Source: Scalesia atractyloides (taxonomy: Eukaryota > Streptophyta > Magnoliopsida > Asterales > Asteraceae). Taken from it: a stretch of 64,000 nt of DNA. The stretch lies in NCBI GenBank assembly GCA_947069175.1, contig CAMTDV010000018.1:47380869-47444868 (forward strand), read 5' to 3'. Numbering within the stretch: the stretch's first letter is position 1; each line of letters begins with the position of its first letter. The position numbers were made by a program, and so were the translations under genes. Shown in pieces: positions 34,648 through 43,511 of the stretch. The notes below the pieces were generated by a model. It ran no database searches and was not told the DNA's origin. It saw only the letters and a program-made list of their open reading frames with translations.

Positions 34648-34986
34648 CAGCCTCAGTTTGTTCATTCTTTGGTTCTTCTTCATCTATGAGTATTGTATCG
34701 ACTTTCTTTGCAGCTCGTTTCTTTTTCGGCTTTTCAACTTCAACCTTTAAGAACCATTCACTCCGAGACTTAGGCTTGAAATCTTTGAACCATTCTTTCT
34801 CTGCGTTCAACTCTTTCTTATCATTGCTTCCTTCTTTCCTCCATTTATTGTCAGGCGGCGCAATATAATTTGGATCTTTGATAGCCCCGAAAACTGGCTT
34901 TGCAACTGGTGCTGATGCTTGCTTCTAAAACATTAATAGCTTTTTCACCGTTGTATCATCAAGGAGACTTAGATATAGCACATCAT

Positions 34987-35325
34987 TCGGATCTCATTCA
35001 ATGTTTTTGAATTTTCAACTTTTTCATATGTTTTTGATTTTTCTAAAAATTTTCAATTTTCTTACTCCCCCTAAAATCAAAAACATATTTTTGGATTTTA
35101 GGTTTTAAGAAATATCATTCTAAAAAAATAACAAACCAATGAGGATCTCGAGAACTCGTCGTCCGATCCTTTTGATTTCATTTTCTACATCATCACCTGT
35201 TAGCAGAACAAACCATTAAACTTTGATAACATCAACTAGAAGAAACCACTTTGTAAGAATCATGTACGAAATCAAATTTTAAATGATTTTTCAATATAAC
35301 CATCAGTGTTCTGTTTAACGGTGTG
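34987..35325 (-). pseudogene. E pol C-terminal remnant, fused to accessory ORF by deletion
   Basis: Plus 35100-35300 corresponds to the end of copia pol as in J (27480-27700). On its left it joins the truncated N-terminus of the accessory ORF directly at about 34986, so the noncoding spacer, promoter and first exon present in F are missing. On its right it is interrupted by element D after GGTGTG. Confidence 0.7.
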
Positions 35326-35330
35326 GATTT
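35326..35330. repeat. Left target duplication GATTT of element D
   Basis: GATTT precedes the LTR at 35331 and recurs at 46176-46180. J (27708-27718 region) shows the unoccupied site GTGTGGATTTTCTC. Confidence 0.93.
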
Positions 35331-36419
35331 TGTCACACCCCGGCCCGCAGCGGAATAAGAGTCGGGGCATAATTGTGTTATCACCAAAGCTCATGACATT
35401 TACTAATATGTTTCATATTTAATAAAGTCAAAGTTACATTTCCAAATATCCAAACATGTTCATTCAATACAAAGAAAATAAACCAAACATAACAATCCCA
35501 ACTCTAAATCGTTTTATTCTTTTAGTCCAAGTCCTATGTGTTCCTAGCTGCTGCTGGTTCACCTGTATCATGTGTAAAAATGGGGGTTTTTGGGTCAACA
35601 TAAGTTGGCGAGTGAACCTTATTAGATAAACATTTATTAATGAATTTCTTGTTAGTTTATCAATGAAAAATTGTGCATAATCATAGATGAGCAAATGTAA
35701 ATAATCAAGCAGTGGCAAATAGCAGTCACATCCATAACATACAATAACATATGACAGCATACATTAACATACCAACAACATACGATAAATAACATAAATG
35801 AACTGTGCGATCAAGGCTCAATCAAACGGAGCCGATCGTATTGCATGTACTGAAAATGAAAATGTCTGTGCGATCAAGGCTCAATCAAACGGAGCGGATC
35901 GTATGTGGGCACGCCAGGTTCAACCTCATAATGAAATGGGGAACATGCTCAACGCTCATAATGTAATGGGGAGCGGCGGCCTATGAAATTGCATGTACTG
36001 AAAATAATAAATTGCATCCAACAATAACTACACAACAGAAACAAACTGAATACACAAGTTCATGATATGATGTATGCACAATGGTTTAAGTATAATATAT
36101 ATATTAAGACACATAATACACCCCAAAACGTGATTAAACGGGGAATTTGTAAAGATTCACTCACATTGGGTGCGTTGGATTGGAGATGGTGAGATGCGCA
36201 CGAATTAGATGAGCGGAACAACGAGAAATACTAACCTAAATAATAACGGAAAAATATATTAAATGAGTGGATTTTATTAAGGATTTTAATGAAATTTTAG
36301 ATATATTTTTGTGAGTTTAAGGCTATTTTCTATCTTAAAAATGTTATTTTTAAGTATTTTTAATTGATTTTTAAATTAAATTAAATAAATAAAAATATAA
36401 AAAAAATTTGTTTATTTTG

Positions 36420-36467
36420 CGTTGACCGTTGACCGTTGACCTGTTGACTTGTTGACCGGTTCGGTCA
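36420..36467. promoter_or_regulatory. W-box cluster in element D LTR
   Basis: The repeats GTTGACC-GTTGACC-GTTGACC-TGTTGACT-TGTTGACC contain five TTGAC[C/T] cores, the W-box bound by plant WRKY factors, in about 38 bp. The 5' LTR (44600-44630) has four. Confidence 0.6.
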
Positions 36468-36479
36468 GGGGCATGGTTT

Positions 36480-36557
36480 GCGCTGGGTGAGGCTCGAACC
36501 CGAGACCTCCCGTACGCGTGCACGTAGCTCTACCAACTGAGCTACGTGTCTAACCCG
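36480..36557 (-). other. tRNA-like module 1 (tRNA-Lys-like) in element D LTR
   Basis: On the minus strand TAGCTCAGTTGGTAGAGC matches the D-arm and Pol III A-box of plant tRNA-Lys, and GGGTTCGAGCC matches its T-arm and B-box. Acceptor and T stems do not pair well and the anticodon arm is not recognisable, so it is not a functional tRNA gene. The copy in the 5' LTR lies at about 44653-44730. Confidence 0.6.
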
Positions 36558-36645
36558 AAATAATCTTGTTTTTAATTATATTTATACACTTATTCAGTTT
36601 AACCGAAATTCTTTTAATTGTAAAAACATTTTAATTCAACACTCG

Positions 36646-36727
36646 GTGCTAGTGACGGGTTTCGAACGCGCGACGTATGGCTTAATGTTGCACACAGTCC
36701 ACCGCTGGACTGTGTGTCTAACCTGGT
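36646..36727 (-). other. tRNA-like module 2 in element D LTR
   Basis: On the minus strand ACACAGTCCAGCGGTGGACTGTGT folds into a 10-bp stem with a GCGG loop in the D-arm place, followed 40 bases later by the B-box-like GCGTTCGAAACCC. It starts with the same GGTTAGACAC text as modules 1 and 3. Confidence 0.5.
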
Positions 36728-36814
36728 TATTATCTCGGTTTTTATTATACTTAACAACTAACTGAGTTAACCTGGTTTAGTTTTTAAACAAAAAGACATT
36801 TTATTATATAAGGA

Positions 36815-36894
36815 GTGCGTATAGCAGGAATCGAACTCGGGACATGCGTATGTATTTTGCACACAGTCCACCGCTGGACTGTGTGTCTAACCCG
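36815..36894 (-). other. tRNA-like module 3 in element D LTR
   Basis: It has the same 10-bp hairpin as module 2 and a near-consensus B-box GAGTTCGATTCC (36839-36828). The modules repeat about every 165 bp, indicating an old internal duplication. Confidence 0.55.
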
Positions 36895-37691
36895 TTCATT
36901 TTACTAGTTTTAAATATACTTATAACTTAATTAGCTTCGTCTTCTTCATTCAAATTACAGTCAACTGCTTTACTAACCCGTTCCTTGTTTTTACGATTTA
37001 CAAACATTATTAAAGCTTAAATGAAATGGCAGAGACGGTAATTAGAGGTGAACATACCGATGAACAGTTTATTTCAGATTTCCGGCAAAGTGTCGGTCCC
37101 TGTTTTTATGCTCTTCAACTGAACAAAATAATTAACTATTTTGATTAGTCGATTGTGGAATTGAAATGATAAACAAACATTAACGATGTGTTTAAAGGTC
37201 CTTACCGTTTCACAGACGGAAATAAAGACTTTCAGGGGAGTTCCGGCGAACTGGAATTAGTTGAATACAGTGCCTGAGTTCGATTTCAATTGAGAGGTTT
37301 AAGTAAGAAATAGTCTAATAATTGTTGAACTACAACGAATACCGAAAGATTTTACCGTTTGAGGATGAATACGGTTTTCCGGCGAATTTTGCAGAAAATT
37401 CCGGCGAGCTGCTTTAAGCGTTCTGATGGTCTGAAAATGTGACGAAAGTGAAATGGGATGCTGGTATGATATTTCTGAGTCGCGAGAGTGATCTTGGGTT
37501 GAAGTATTCTGGATTTGATTACTTTTTGGTTATGAAGACCGATAATGATGAGACTTGATGCTCAATCAATTCTGAATTGATTAAAGACATCGGTTCATCG
37601 GTTATGAACGTGAATACGCGAGAAATCAAACGATTTGACGATTGATTTGCCGATTTCCGTTTCTCAGTTGGCGAAACCGGTTTAACCTAGT

Positions 37692-37701
37692 CTGTATATA
37701 A
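37692..37701 (-). promoter_or_regulatory. Probable TATA region of element D LTR
   Basis: On the minus strand GATTTATATACAG lies about 300 bases into the LTR, a reasonable U3 length. The plus strand reads TATATAAATC, so direction is ambiguous. The equivalent in the 5' LTR is near 45868. Confidence 0.4.
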
Positions 37702-37737
37702 ATCTCATTTGTTTCCTAGAGATAACAGAAAACACAA

Positions 37738-37819
37738 AGTGGCGGAGTGGTGATGTGAGTGTGTGTTAAGGCGTTGGAGTTGTTCTTGGCTGACCCGGGT
37801 TCGAGTCCCGACAGCAACA
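37738..37819 (+). other. tRNA-like module 4 (Ser/Leu type) in element D LTR
   Basis: The plus-strand text GTGGCGGAGTGGTGATG, a TTAAGGCGTTGGA middle and GGGTTCGAGTCCCGACAGCAACA resemble a long-variable-arm tRNA, with good A and B boxes and a near match between the GTGGC start and the GCAACA end. The order suggests decay from a tRNA-Ser or tRNA-Leu. The 5' LTR copy is at about 45910-45991. Confidence 0.55.
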
Positions 37820-38002
37820 TAATTTTTTTATTTACTTTGTTTTAATTTTTTATCAAATATAATTTTTATAGTTCAGTTTATTTATTAATTATGTATCGTT
37901 TTAAATCAAAATAATCATAAATATTCAATGTAACTTTTATAACTTGATATTCGATTACAAAACGGTGCGGGTTTTGAAAACCCGATTTTTACAAATGTTA
38001 CA

Positions 38003-38020
38003 GTATCCCCTACTTTTAGG
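38003..38020 (-). promoter_or_regulatory. Element D polypurine tract
   Basis: Minus strand AAAAGTAGGGGATAC directly upstream of the 3' LTR start. It primes plus-strand DNA in the family. Confidence 0.75.
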
Positions 38021-38036
38021 AATTTCGTCCAGAAAT

Positions 38037-39022
38037 TTAAGTAGTTGAAGTAGTAGGAAAAAGATGCGGGTATTTCTCGCGCATTGAGTCTTCACGTTCC
38101 CAAGTAAACTCAGGTCCCCGTTTCGACTCCCAGCGTACCCTAACAATTGGAATGCGACTTCGTCGTAGACGTTTCTCTCCGAAGTCCATAATCTCTACAG
38201 GTCTTTCAATAAAATGCATAGATTCATCAATCTGAATATCTTCCAGTGGAATGTGGAGGTTCTCATCGGCGAGGCACTTCTTCAAGTTCGACACGTGGAA
38301 TGTGGGATGAATCCTGTTGAGTTCTTCTGGTAGATCAAGCTTGTATGCTACAGGACCTACTCTTTCGAGTATCTTGAAAGGTCCTACGTAACGTGGTGCT
38401 AGCTTGCCCTTTTGACCAAAGCGAACTAGTCCCTTCCACGTGATACTTTTAAAAGTACATGATCACCAATGTTAAACTCTAAGGGCTTCCGTCGTTTATC
38501 TGCATAACTCTTTTGACGACTTTGAGCCGCTAGAAGATTGTTTCGACTTTGATGGATCTTGTCTGTGGTTTCTTGGATCAATTCTGGACCAGTAATTTGT
38601 GCTTCCCCAATTTCGTGCCAACATACAGGAGATCGGCACTTACGACCATATAAGGCTTCAAAAGGTGCCATGCCGATGCTTGAATGATAGTTGTTGTTGT
38701 ACTAAAATTCAACTAATGGTAGGTGGGCGTCCCAATTTCCCTTGAAGTCTATGACACATGCTCTAAGCATATCTTCAAGAGTTTGAATGGTGCGCTCAGA
38801 CTGTCCATCAGTTTGAGGATGATAGGCGGTACTGATATCTAATCGGGCGCCCATAGCGGATTGTACTGCTTGCCTTGTTCGTGAGGTGAAACGACCATCA
38901 CGATCAGAAATAATGCTTAACGGTACCCCATGTCGGCTTACGATTTCGTTGATATAAATACGAGCAAGCTTTTCGTTCTTGAAATCTTCGCGGATTGGAA
39001 TAAAGTGAGCTGATTTTGTAAG
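38037..39022 (-). pseudogene. Element D integrase, C-terminal half and chromodomain-like end (broken)
   Basis: Downstream of a TGA at 39025-39023 the integrase catalytic core continues: the DRDGRFTS aspartate region near 38900 and the DGQSERTIQTLEDML glutamate region near 38770-38810. A TAG at 38704-38702 interrupts it, then 38671-38426 reads MAPFEALYGRKCRSP and GDHVLLKVS. After a frameshift near 38438 the end is read in 38294-38037, with a chromodomain-like RWESKRGPEFTWERED segment. Chromodomains in this group direct insertion into heterochromatin. The chromodomain is partial compared with canonical ones. Confidence 0.85.
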
Positions 39023-40067
39023 TCAGTCTATAATTACCCATATAGTGTCATACCCACCAGAAGTGCGAGGTAACCCGGTAATGAAATCCATGGTTATATT
39101 TTCCCACTTCCATATAGGTATTTCCGGTTGGACCAGAAGTCCTAAGGGTCTTTGGTGTTCAGCCTTCACCTTGGAACATGTAAGGCACTTGGAAACAAAA
39201 ACGGCAATATCCTTCTTCATTCCAGGCCACCAATAGGTGTATCGTAGGTCTTGATACATCTTATTGGCTCCTGGGTGTATAGTATATCGCGTTTTATGAG
39301 CTTCATTCATAAGAATTTCACGAAGATTGTTGCGGTTGGGAATCCAGATACGATCTAGGTAGTACAGAATACCGTCAGATTTAGTTTCAATTTTTAGCTC
39401 AGCTCCACAGGACATCTCCTTTCGTATATCTTCTTCTGTTATTGAAACGTGTTGGGCTTCTCGAATTTGATCTTTAATGTCGGTTATAATTTGCGAACAT
39501 AGAAGATGAATGGAGTTCGCATAACCCTTTCGACTAAGTGCATCAGCCACCACATTTGCTTTACCAGGGTGGTATCTAATTTCACAGTCGTAATCATTTA
39601 GGAGTTCGACCCATCTTCGTTGCCTCATGTTTAGCTCCTTTTGATTGAAAATATGTTGAAGACTCTTGTGGTCAATGTATATTTCACACTTAGTACCATA
39701 GAGATAATGTCTCCATATCTTAAGAGCGAACACAACGGCTCCAAGTTCCAGGTCATGAGTGGTGTAGGTCTTTTCATGTGTCTTGAGTTGTCTCGAAGCA
39801 TAAGCTATGACTTTTCCTCTTTGCATTAGAACGCAGCCTAATCCTTGCCCTGACGCGTCGCAATAGACTACAAAGTCATCACAACCTTCAGGAAGAGTGA
39901 GGATTGGTGCATCACAAAGTTTTTGTTTAAGAGTTTGAAAGGCTTCTTCTTGCTTGGGTCCCCATATGAAAGGTTTTCCCTTATGAGTTAAAGCCGTGGT
40001 GGTACAGCAATGCGAGAGAAGTTTGAAATGAACCGACGATAATAACCAGCCAAACCAAGAAAAGATC
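39023..40067 (-). pseudogene. Element D RNase H and N-terminal integrase (broken)
   Basis: The open segment 39826-39023 and its upstream continuation hold RNase H (the YCDAS region near 39860, DHKSLQHIFNQKELNMRQRR, HPGKANVVADALSRK) and the integrase zinc-binding domain (HPGANKMYQDL, then CLTCSKVKAEHQRP), then MDFITGLPRTSGGYD. It ends at TGA 39025-39023, where the family has a CGA arginine codon. A one-base loss near 39996 and another near 40123 separate it from RT. Confidence 0.88.
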
Positions 40068-40481
40068 TTACTTCAGTTGGTGTGCGTGGAGCTTGCCATT
40101 CTTGAACCGCTTTGATCTTTGAAGGTCGACATGTATTCCCTTGTCATTGACTACATGCCCGAGGAATTGCACCTCTTTTAACCAGAATTCACATTTGGAG
40201 AATTTTGCATAAAGCTTTTCCTTTTCTAGAAGTGCAAGGATGAGTCGAAGATGATACTCATGATCAGATTTAGATTTTGAATAAATAAGAATATCGTCGA
40301 TGAAGACTATAACAAATCGATCAAGATAAGGTTTGCAGACTCTGTTCATTAGGTCCATGAAGACAGCTGGTGCGTTGGTTAAACCAAATGGCATAACCAT
40401 GAATTCATAGTGGCCATAACGAGTTCGAAAAGCAGTCTTAGGGACGTCTTCTTCATGCACTCTAAGTTGATGATAGCCAGA
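40068..40481 (-). pseudogene. Element D reverse transcriptase, C-terminal half
   Basis: It continues the same frame as the long gag-pol segment after the TGA at 40484-40482. It contains the PKTAFRTRYGHYEF and VMPFGLTNAPAVF blocks, an intact catalytic FIDDILIYSK, and the KCEFWLKEVQFLGH motif. A one-base loss near 40123, just after GIHVD, shifts the frame. Confidence 0.9.
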
Positions 40482-42707
40482 TCAAAGGTCGATTTTTGAA
40501 AAGCAATTGGCACCTTGAAGTTGGTCAAGAAGATCATCAATGCGAGGTAAAGGGTAGCGATTCTTGATTGTTAATTTGTTGAGCTCTCTGTAGTCGATGC
40601 ACATACGAAACGATCCATCTTTCTTCTTTACAAAAAGGACAGGTGCACCCCAAGGCGACGAGCTAGGACGTATGAATCCCTTGTCAGTCAACTCTTGTAA
40701 TTGACTGGCTAGCTCTTGCATTTCAGAGGGGGCTAACCTATAAGGAGACTTTGCAACTGGTGTAGCACCAGGTATAAGATCAATACGGAATTCGACGTCT
40801 CTAACTGGAGGAAGTCCTGAAATGTCGTCAGGAAAAACTTGCGGAAAGTCTTTTACTACAGGAATGTCTTCAAGTTTCTTCTCCATGGTTCCCTTTTTGA
40901 TGATATGAGCTAAAAACGCGACATAATTCTTGCGAAGATATTTTTGAGCTTGAAGACAAGACATTAAGCTGAGCCCTTTCGACGAGGTTTCTCCAATGAT
41001 TCGAAGAGTCTGACCGTTTGAAAGAGGAATACGAATAAATTTTTCACGACATACAACTTCCGCCTGATGTTGACTGAGCCAATCCATACCGATTATGATG
41101 TCAAAACTTCCCAGCTTCATAGGAATAAGGTCGACTGAGAAATCGTGGTCGTTTAAGGTGAGTGTACAGTTGCGTAAAATAGAGTCTAATGAAACTGGTT
41201 TCCCGTCCGCAACTTCTACCGTTATGGATTCCGTGAGCTTATCCCGATTTTTGTTTAAGATAGGTTCAAATTCTAAAGACACAAAACTTCTATCCGCACC
41301 AGTATCAAATAACATAGATGCATATCTACCATTTGTAAGGAACGTACCGTTAACCACATTGCCGTCAGCTCTGGCCTGGTTAGCGTTGATATTGAAAGCT
41401 CTCCCTCTTGCAGGTGGAGGAGCTTGGTTTGCTTGATTCACCGGGTTGGCTTGGGCCTGAGCATGAATAATATTAACCAACCTTGGACAAGTGTTTCTGA
41501 AATGGCTTGGGTCGCCGCAATTGTAGCAAGCCCGCATTGGTTGACCCATAGGATAATTGGGCTGGTAATATGTTTGGGCTAAATGTTGGGTGGGTGGTAG
41601 TAGTAGGGGTTGTTGGGCTTGGCCCATTATTTGTTGGTGGGTTTGGGTTAAAGGTTGGTGGCGGTTCGTTCGTTGAGGCATGCGGCAGGTTTGAACAGTA
41701 TGACCTGCACGACCGCAGCCGGTGCAATATTGGCAAGGATGATCAGGGGAATGGTGATATTGGCAACGGTTACATTTTGGTAACGGGCCAGTGTATGGTC
41801 TTCTGTATGGTGCGGGTGAAGGAGTGACTTGAGTAATGGGTGCAGCAGGAATAGGGGAGTTGGTTTGAGTAACTGCAAAATTTCTGGTGTTGCGCTTCCT
41901 CTTGTTAGCAAACTTAGAGGAAGAGATGGGATGGTTTGATGTTTGACCCTCAACAGGGGCTTTCTTTTTCTCTTCTTTGAACTTCCCGTTGCGAATTCGG
42001 TTTTCGGTCAGTTCAGTTGCTAGCTCCATAGCAGCTTCAAGAGTTACTGGTGAGATGCTGAGAACTGAATCTTGGATTTTCGAGGGAAGTCCTCGAATAT
42101 AATGCTCGATCAGACGATAGGTTGGGGTGAACAAATTTGGAACCATTTGGTTCAACTCCAAGAACCTCTTGTTATAGGTGGTGTGATCACCCTCCTTTTG
42201 CTTTAGAGAATGAAATTCGTCCTCCAGCTTTTTAATTTCACTCCTAGGAAAGAAGCGCCTACTCATGATTTCCCTTAACTCCTCCCAAGTTAAGGCCATT
42301 GCATCTTCAGTTCCCCTCTTCCCTTTCTCAGTATTCCACCAAGTGAGAGCTACCCCAAATAGTCTCCCGGTAGCGTATCGAACTCTGCGATCCTCAGGAT
42401 AATCGCAGTTTAGAAAGGTGTTTTCCATCTCCTCGAACCAATGTAGGAGAGCAGTGACACCCTCGGTCGCTTCAAATTTAGGAGGATCACAAGACTTGAA
42501 ATGTTTGTAAGAGCACTTGCTGGTAGGAGGGTTGTCGATGTTCTGGTCAAGTTGTTGGGGAGGGTTAGTAGGATTTGTAGCGAGGGCTTGTTGTACTTGA
42601 ACCACAATGTCAGGCAGTATCGTGGCCATTTGTTTCGCGATCTGAGTGGCCAAACGTTCCTGAGACCTTCCTGATCTTTTACCCCTTCGTTGCTGTCTAG
42701 ACGACAT
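40482..42707 (-). pseudogene. Element D gag, protease and N-terminal RT (741 codons open)
   Basis: The ATG at 42707-42705 has the same CCTGTAG context as element A. In order: a basic N-terminus; gag capsid domain, residues about 70-240 (LLHWFEEMENTF, LTWEELREIM); a Cys/His cluster from residue 312 (CNRCQYHH); CCHC knuckle CYNCGDPSHFRNTC at 394-407; protease site FDTGADRSF near 467; protease-RT linker; RT start with SPWGAPVLFVKKKDGS and RMCIDYRELNKL near 690. It stops at TGA 40484-40482, where the family has CGA. This is the best-preserved gag-protease in the window. Confidence 0.92.
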
Positions 42708-43495
42708 CTACAGGATCATACAATGAGAAGATTGTGAGTTTATAGTGTCTTTTTAGGTGTCATGTGTCTTTAAGAAAATGAAAATAACATAAATATCAAT
42801 AATGCAACTACATCCATAGGATGTCTTGGGTTCGCTCATGTTCGGCCTCAAATGTCCCCCATACCTTCACCTACATAGTCATGTGGGCCCCCATGGCTAT
42901 TGGCTTGGTAGGATTCACATTAGTATTGGCAATTTAACACTCGCATCCCCCGAATGCAAACCACAAAATATGTTCATGAGATGTTTGGTCGGAACGTGTC
43001 CAGGTGTAGACACAATGACAACTCAAAGTGGGGTTAGCTCACACGACGTTTGGTATAGCATGCTTTGGCCTAATAGGTACTTCGTACTCTCATCGTTAGT
43101 CCCCAGGTAGGCAAACTGGTCCTTTATTTTGGATTTATACGAATGCCAGCCTAGACAGGACGTTCCGACTACCGGTACTGGTACCCTTCCAGTTACTACA
43201 TGCCCGTCATGAGAACTCACTTTGATGAGATTTGTAAACACGAAAATCATTGTAAAAGCAATCATGATGTGGTGTGTGCTTTCATGGATGTGATATGTTA
43301 TGAGTATACGATTCATGATAGGCATTATATGATAATACATACTTATGAACATGCTTGCACAATATTAAATGTAACATTTAACATAAAACATATAAACATC
43401 ATGAAATTTGGCATGTAAAACACAAAAATCTTATAAGTTTCTAATCGACTATAGTATAGGCGGTCTAAAAACCTATCCTATATCCCTATAGTCAT
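42708..43495 (-). other. Element D leader
   Basis: Noncoding 788 bp between the primer site and gag. Small ORFs on both strands (42826-43110, 43023-43352) have no family features. It is partly similar to the leader of element A. Confidence 0.7.
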
Positions 43496-43508
43496 GGCTC
43501 TGATACCA
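43496..43508 (-). promoter_or_regulatory. Element D primer binding site (initiator tRNA-Met)
   Basis: Minus strand TGGTATCAGAGCC, three bases (GAT) from the LTR end at 43512. Confidence 0.92.
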
Positions 43509-43511
43509 ATC

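Larger units (their letters stand above)
28728..34986 (-). pseudogene. E copy of post-pol accessory ORF (env-like position), split by solo LTR N
   Basis: Coding sense runs on the minus strand from about 34986 (N-terminus missing) to 34648, then, after the solo LTR 31564-34642, from 31558 to 28728. It parallels F's copy: the RSEWFLKVE segment, a Lys-rich region with a basic KKKAKR cluster, TPKKTTPQ, a coiled coil (VLENEREYFKALIES), an acidic stretch, the EHNVEEGEYVHNYTKEDLA segment and a conserved C-terminal domain (WGWFKELNVYAIKREFG, FYPLFKWWQIDL). Frame changes occur near 30110-30129 and 29389-29426, and a TAG lies at 28986-28988. I recognise no enzyme fold, signal peptide or membrane helix. 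Its place after pol is that of Sirevirus env-like genes. Confidence 0.8.
35331..38002 (-). repeat. Element D 3' LTR (2672 bp)
   Basis: TGTCACACCCCGG to AAATGTTACA. It contains, from left to right on the plus strand, a 30-bp direct repeat (GCGATCAAGGCTCAATCAAA at 35808 and 35871), a W-box cluster at 36420-36460, three tRNA-like modules read on the minus strand and one on the plus strand (listed separately). A possible minus-strand TATA box, TTATATACA, lies near 37700-37692. Confidence 0.95.

Noticed and set aside
35798..35986. Identical 62-codon ORFs at 35798 and 43979 as a conserved gene pair
   Set aside because: They are the same position in the two LTRs of D and contain a direct repeat; no coding features.
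36480..37819. Functional tRNA genes
   Set aside because: A- and B-box-like motifs are present, but acceptor and T stems do not pair properly, the anticodon arm is missing, and all copies lie inside LTRs.
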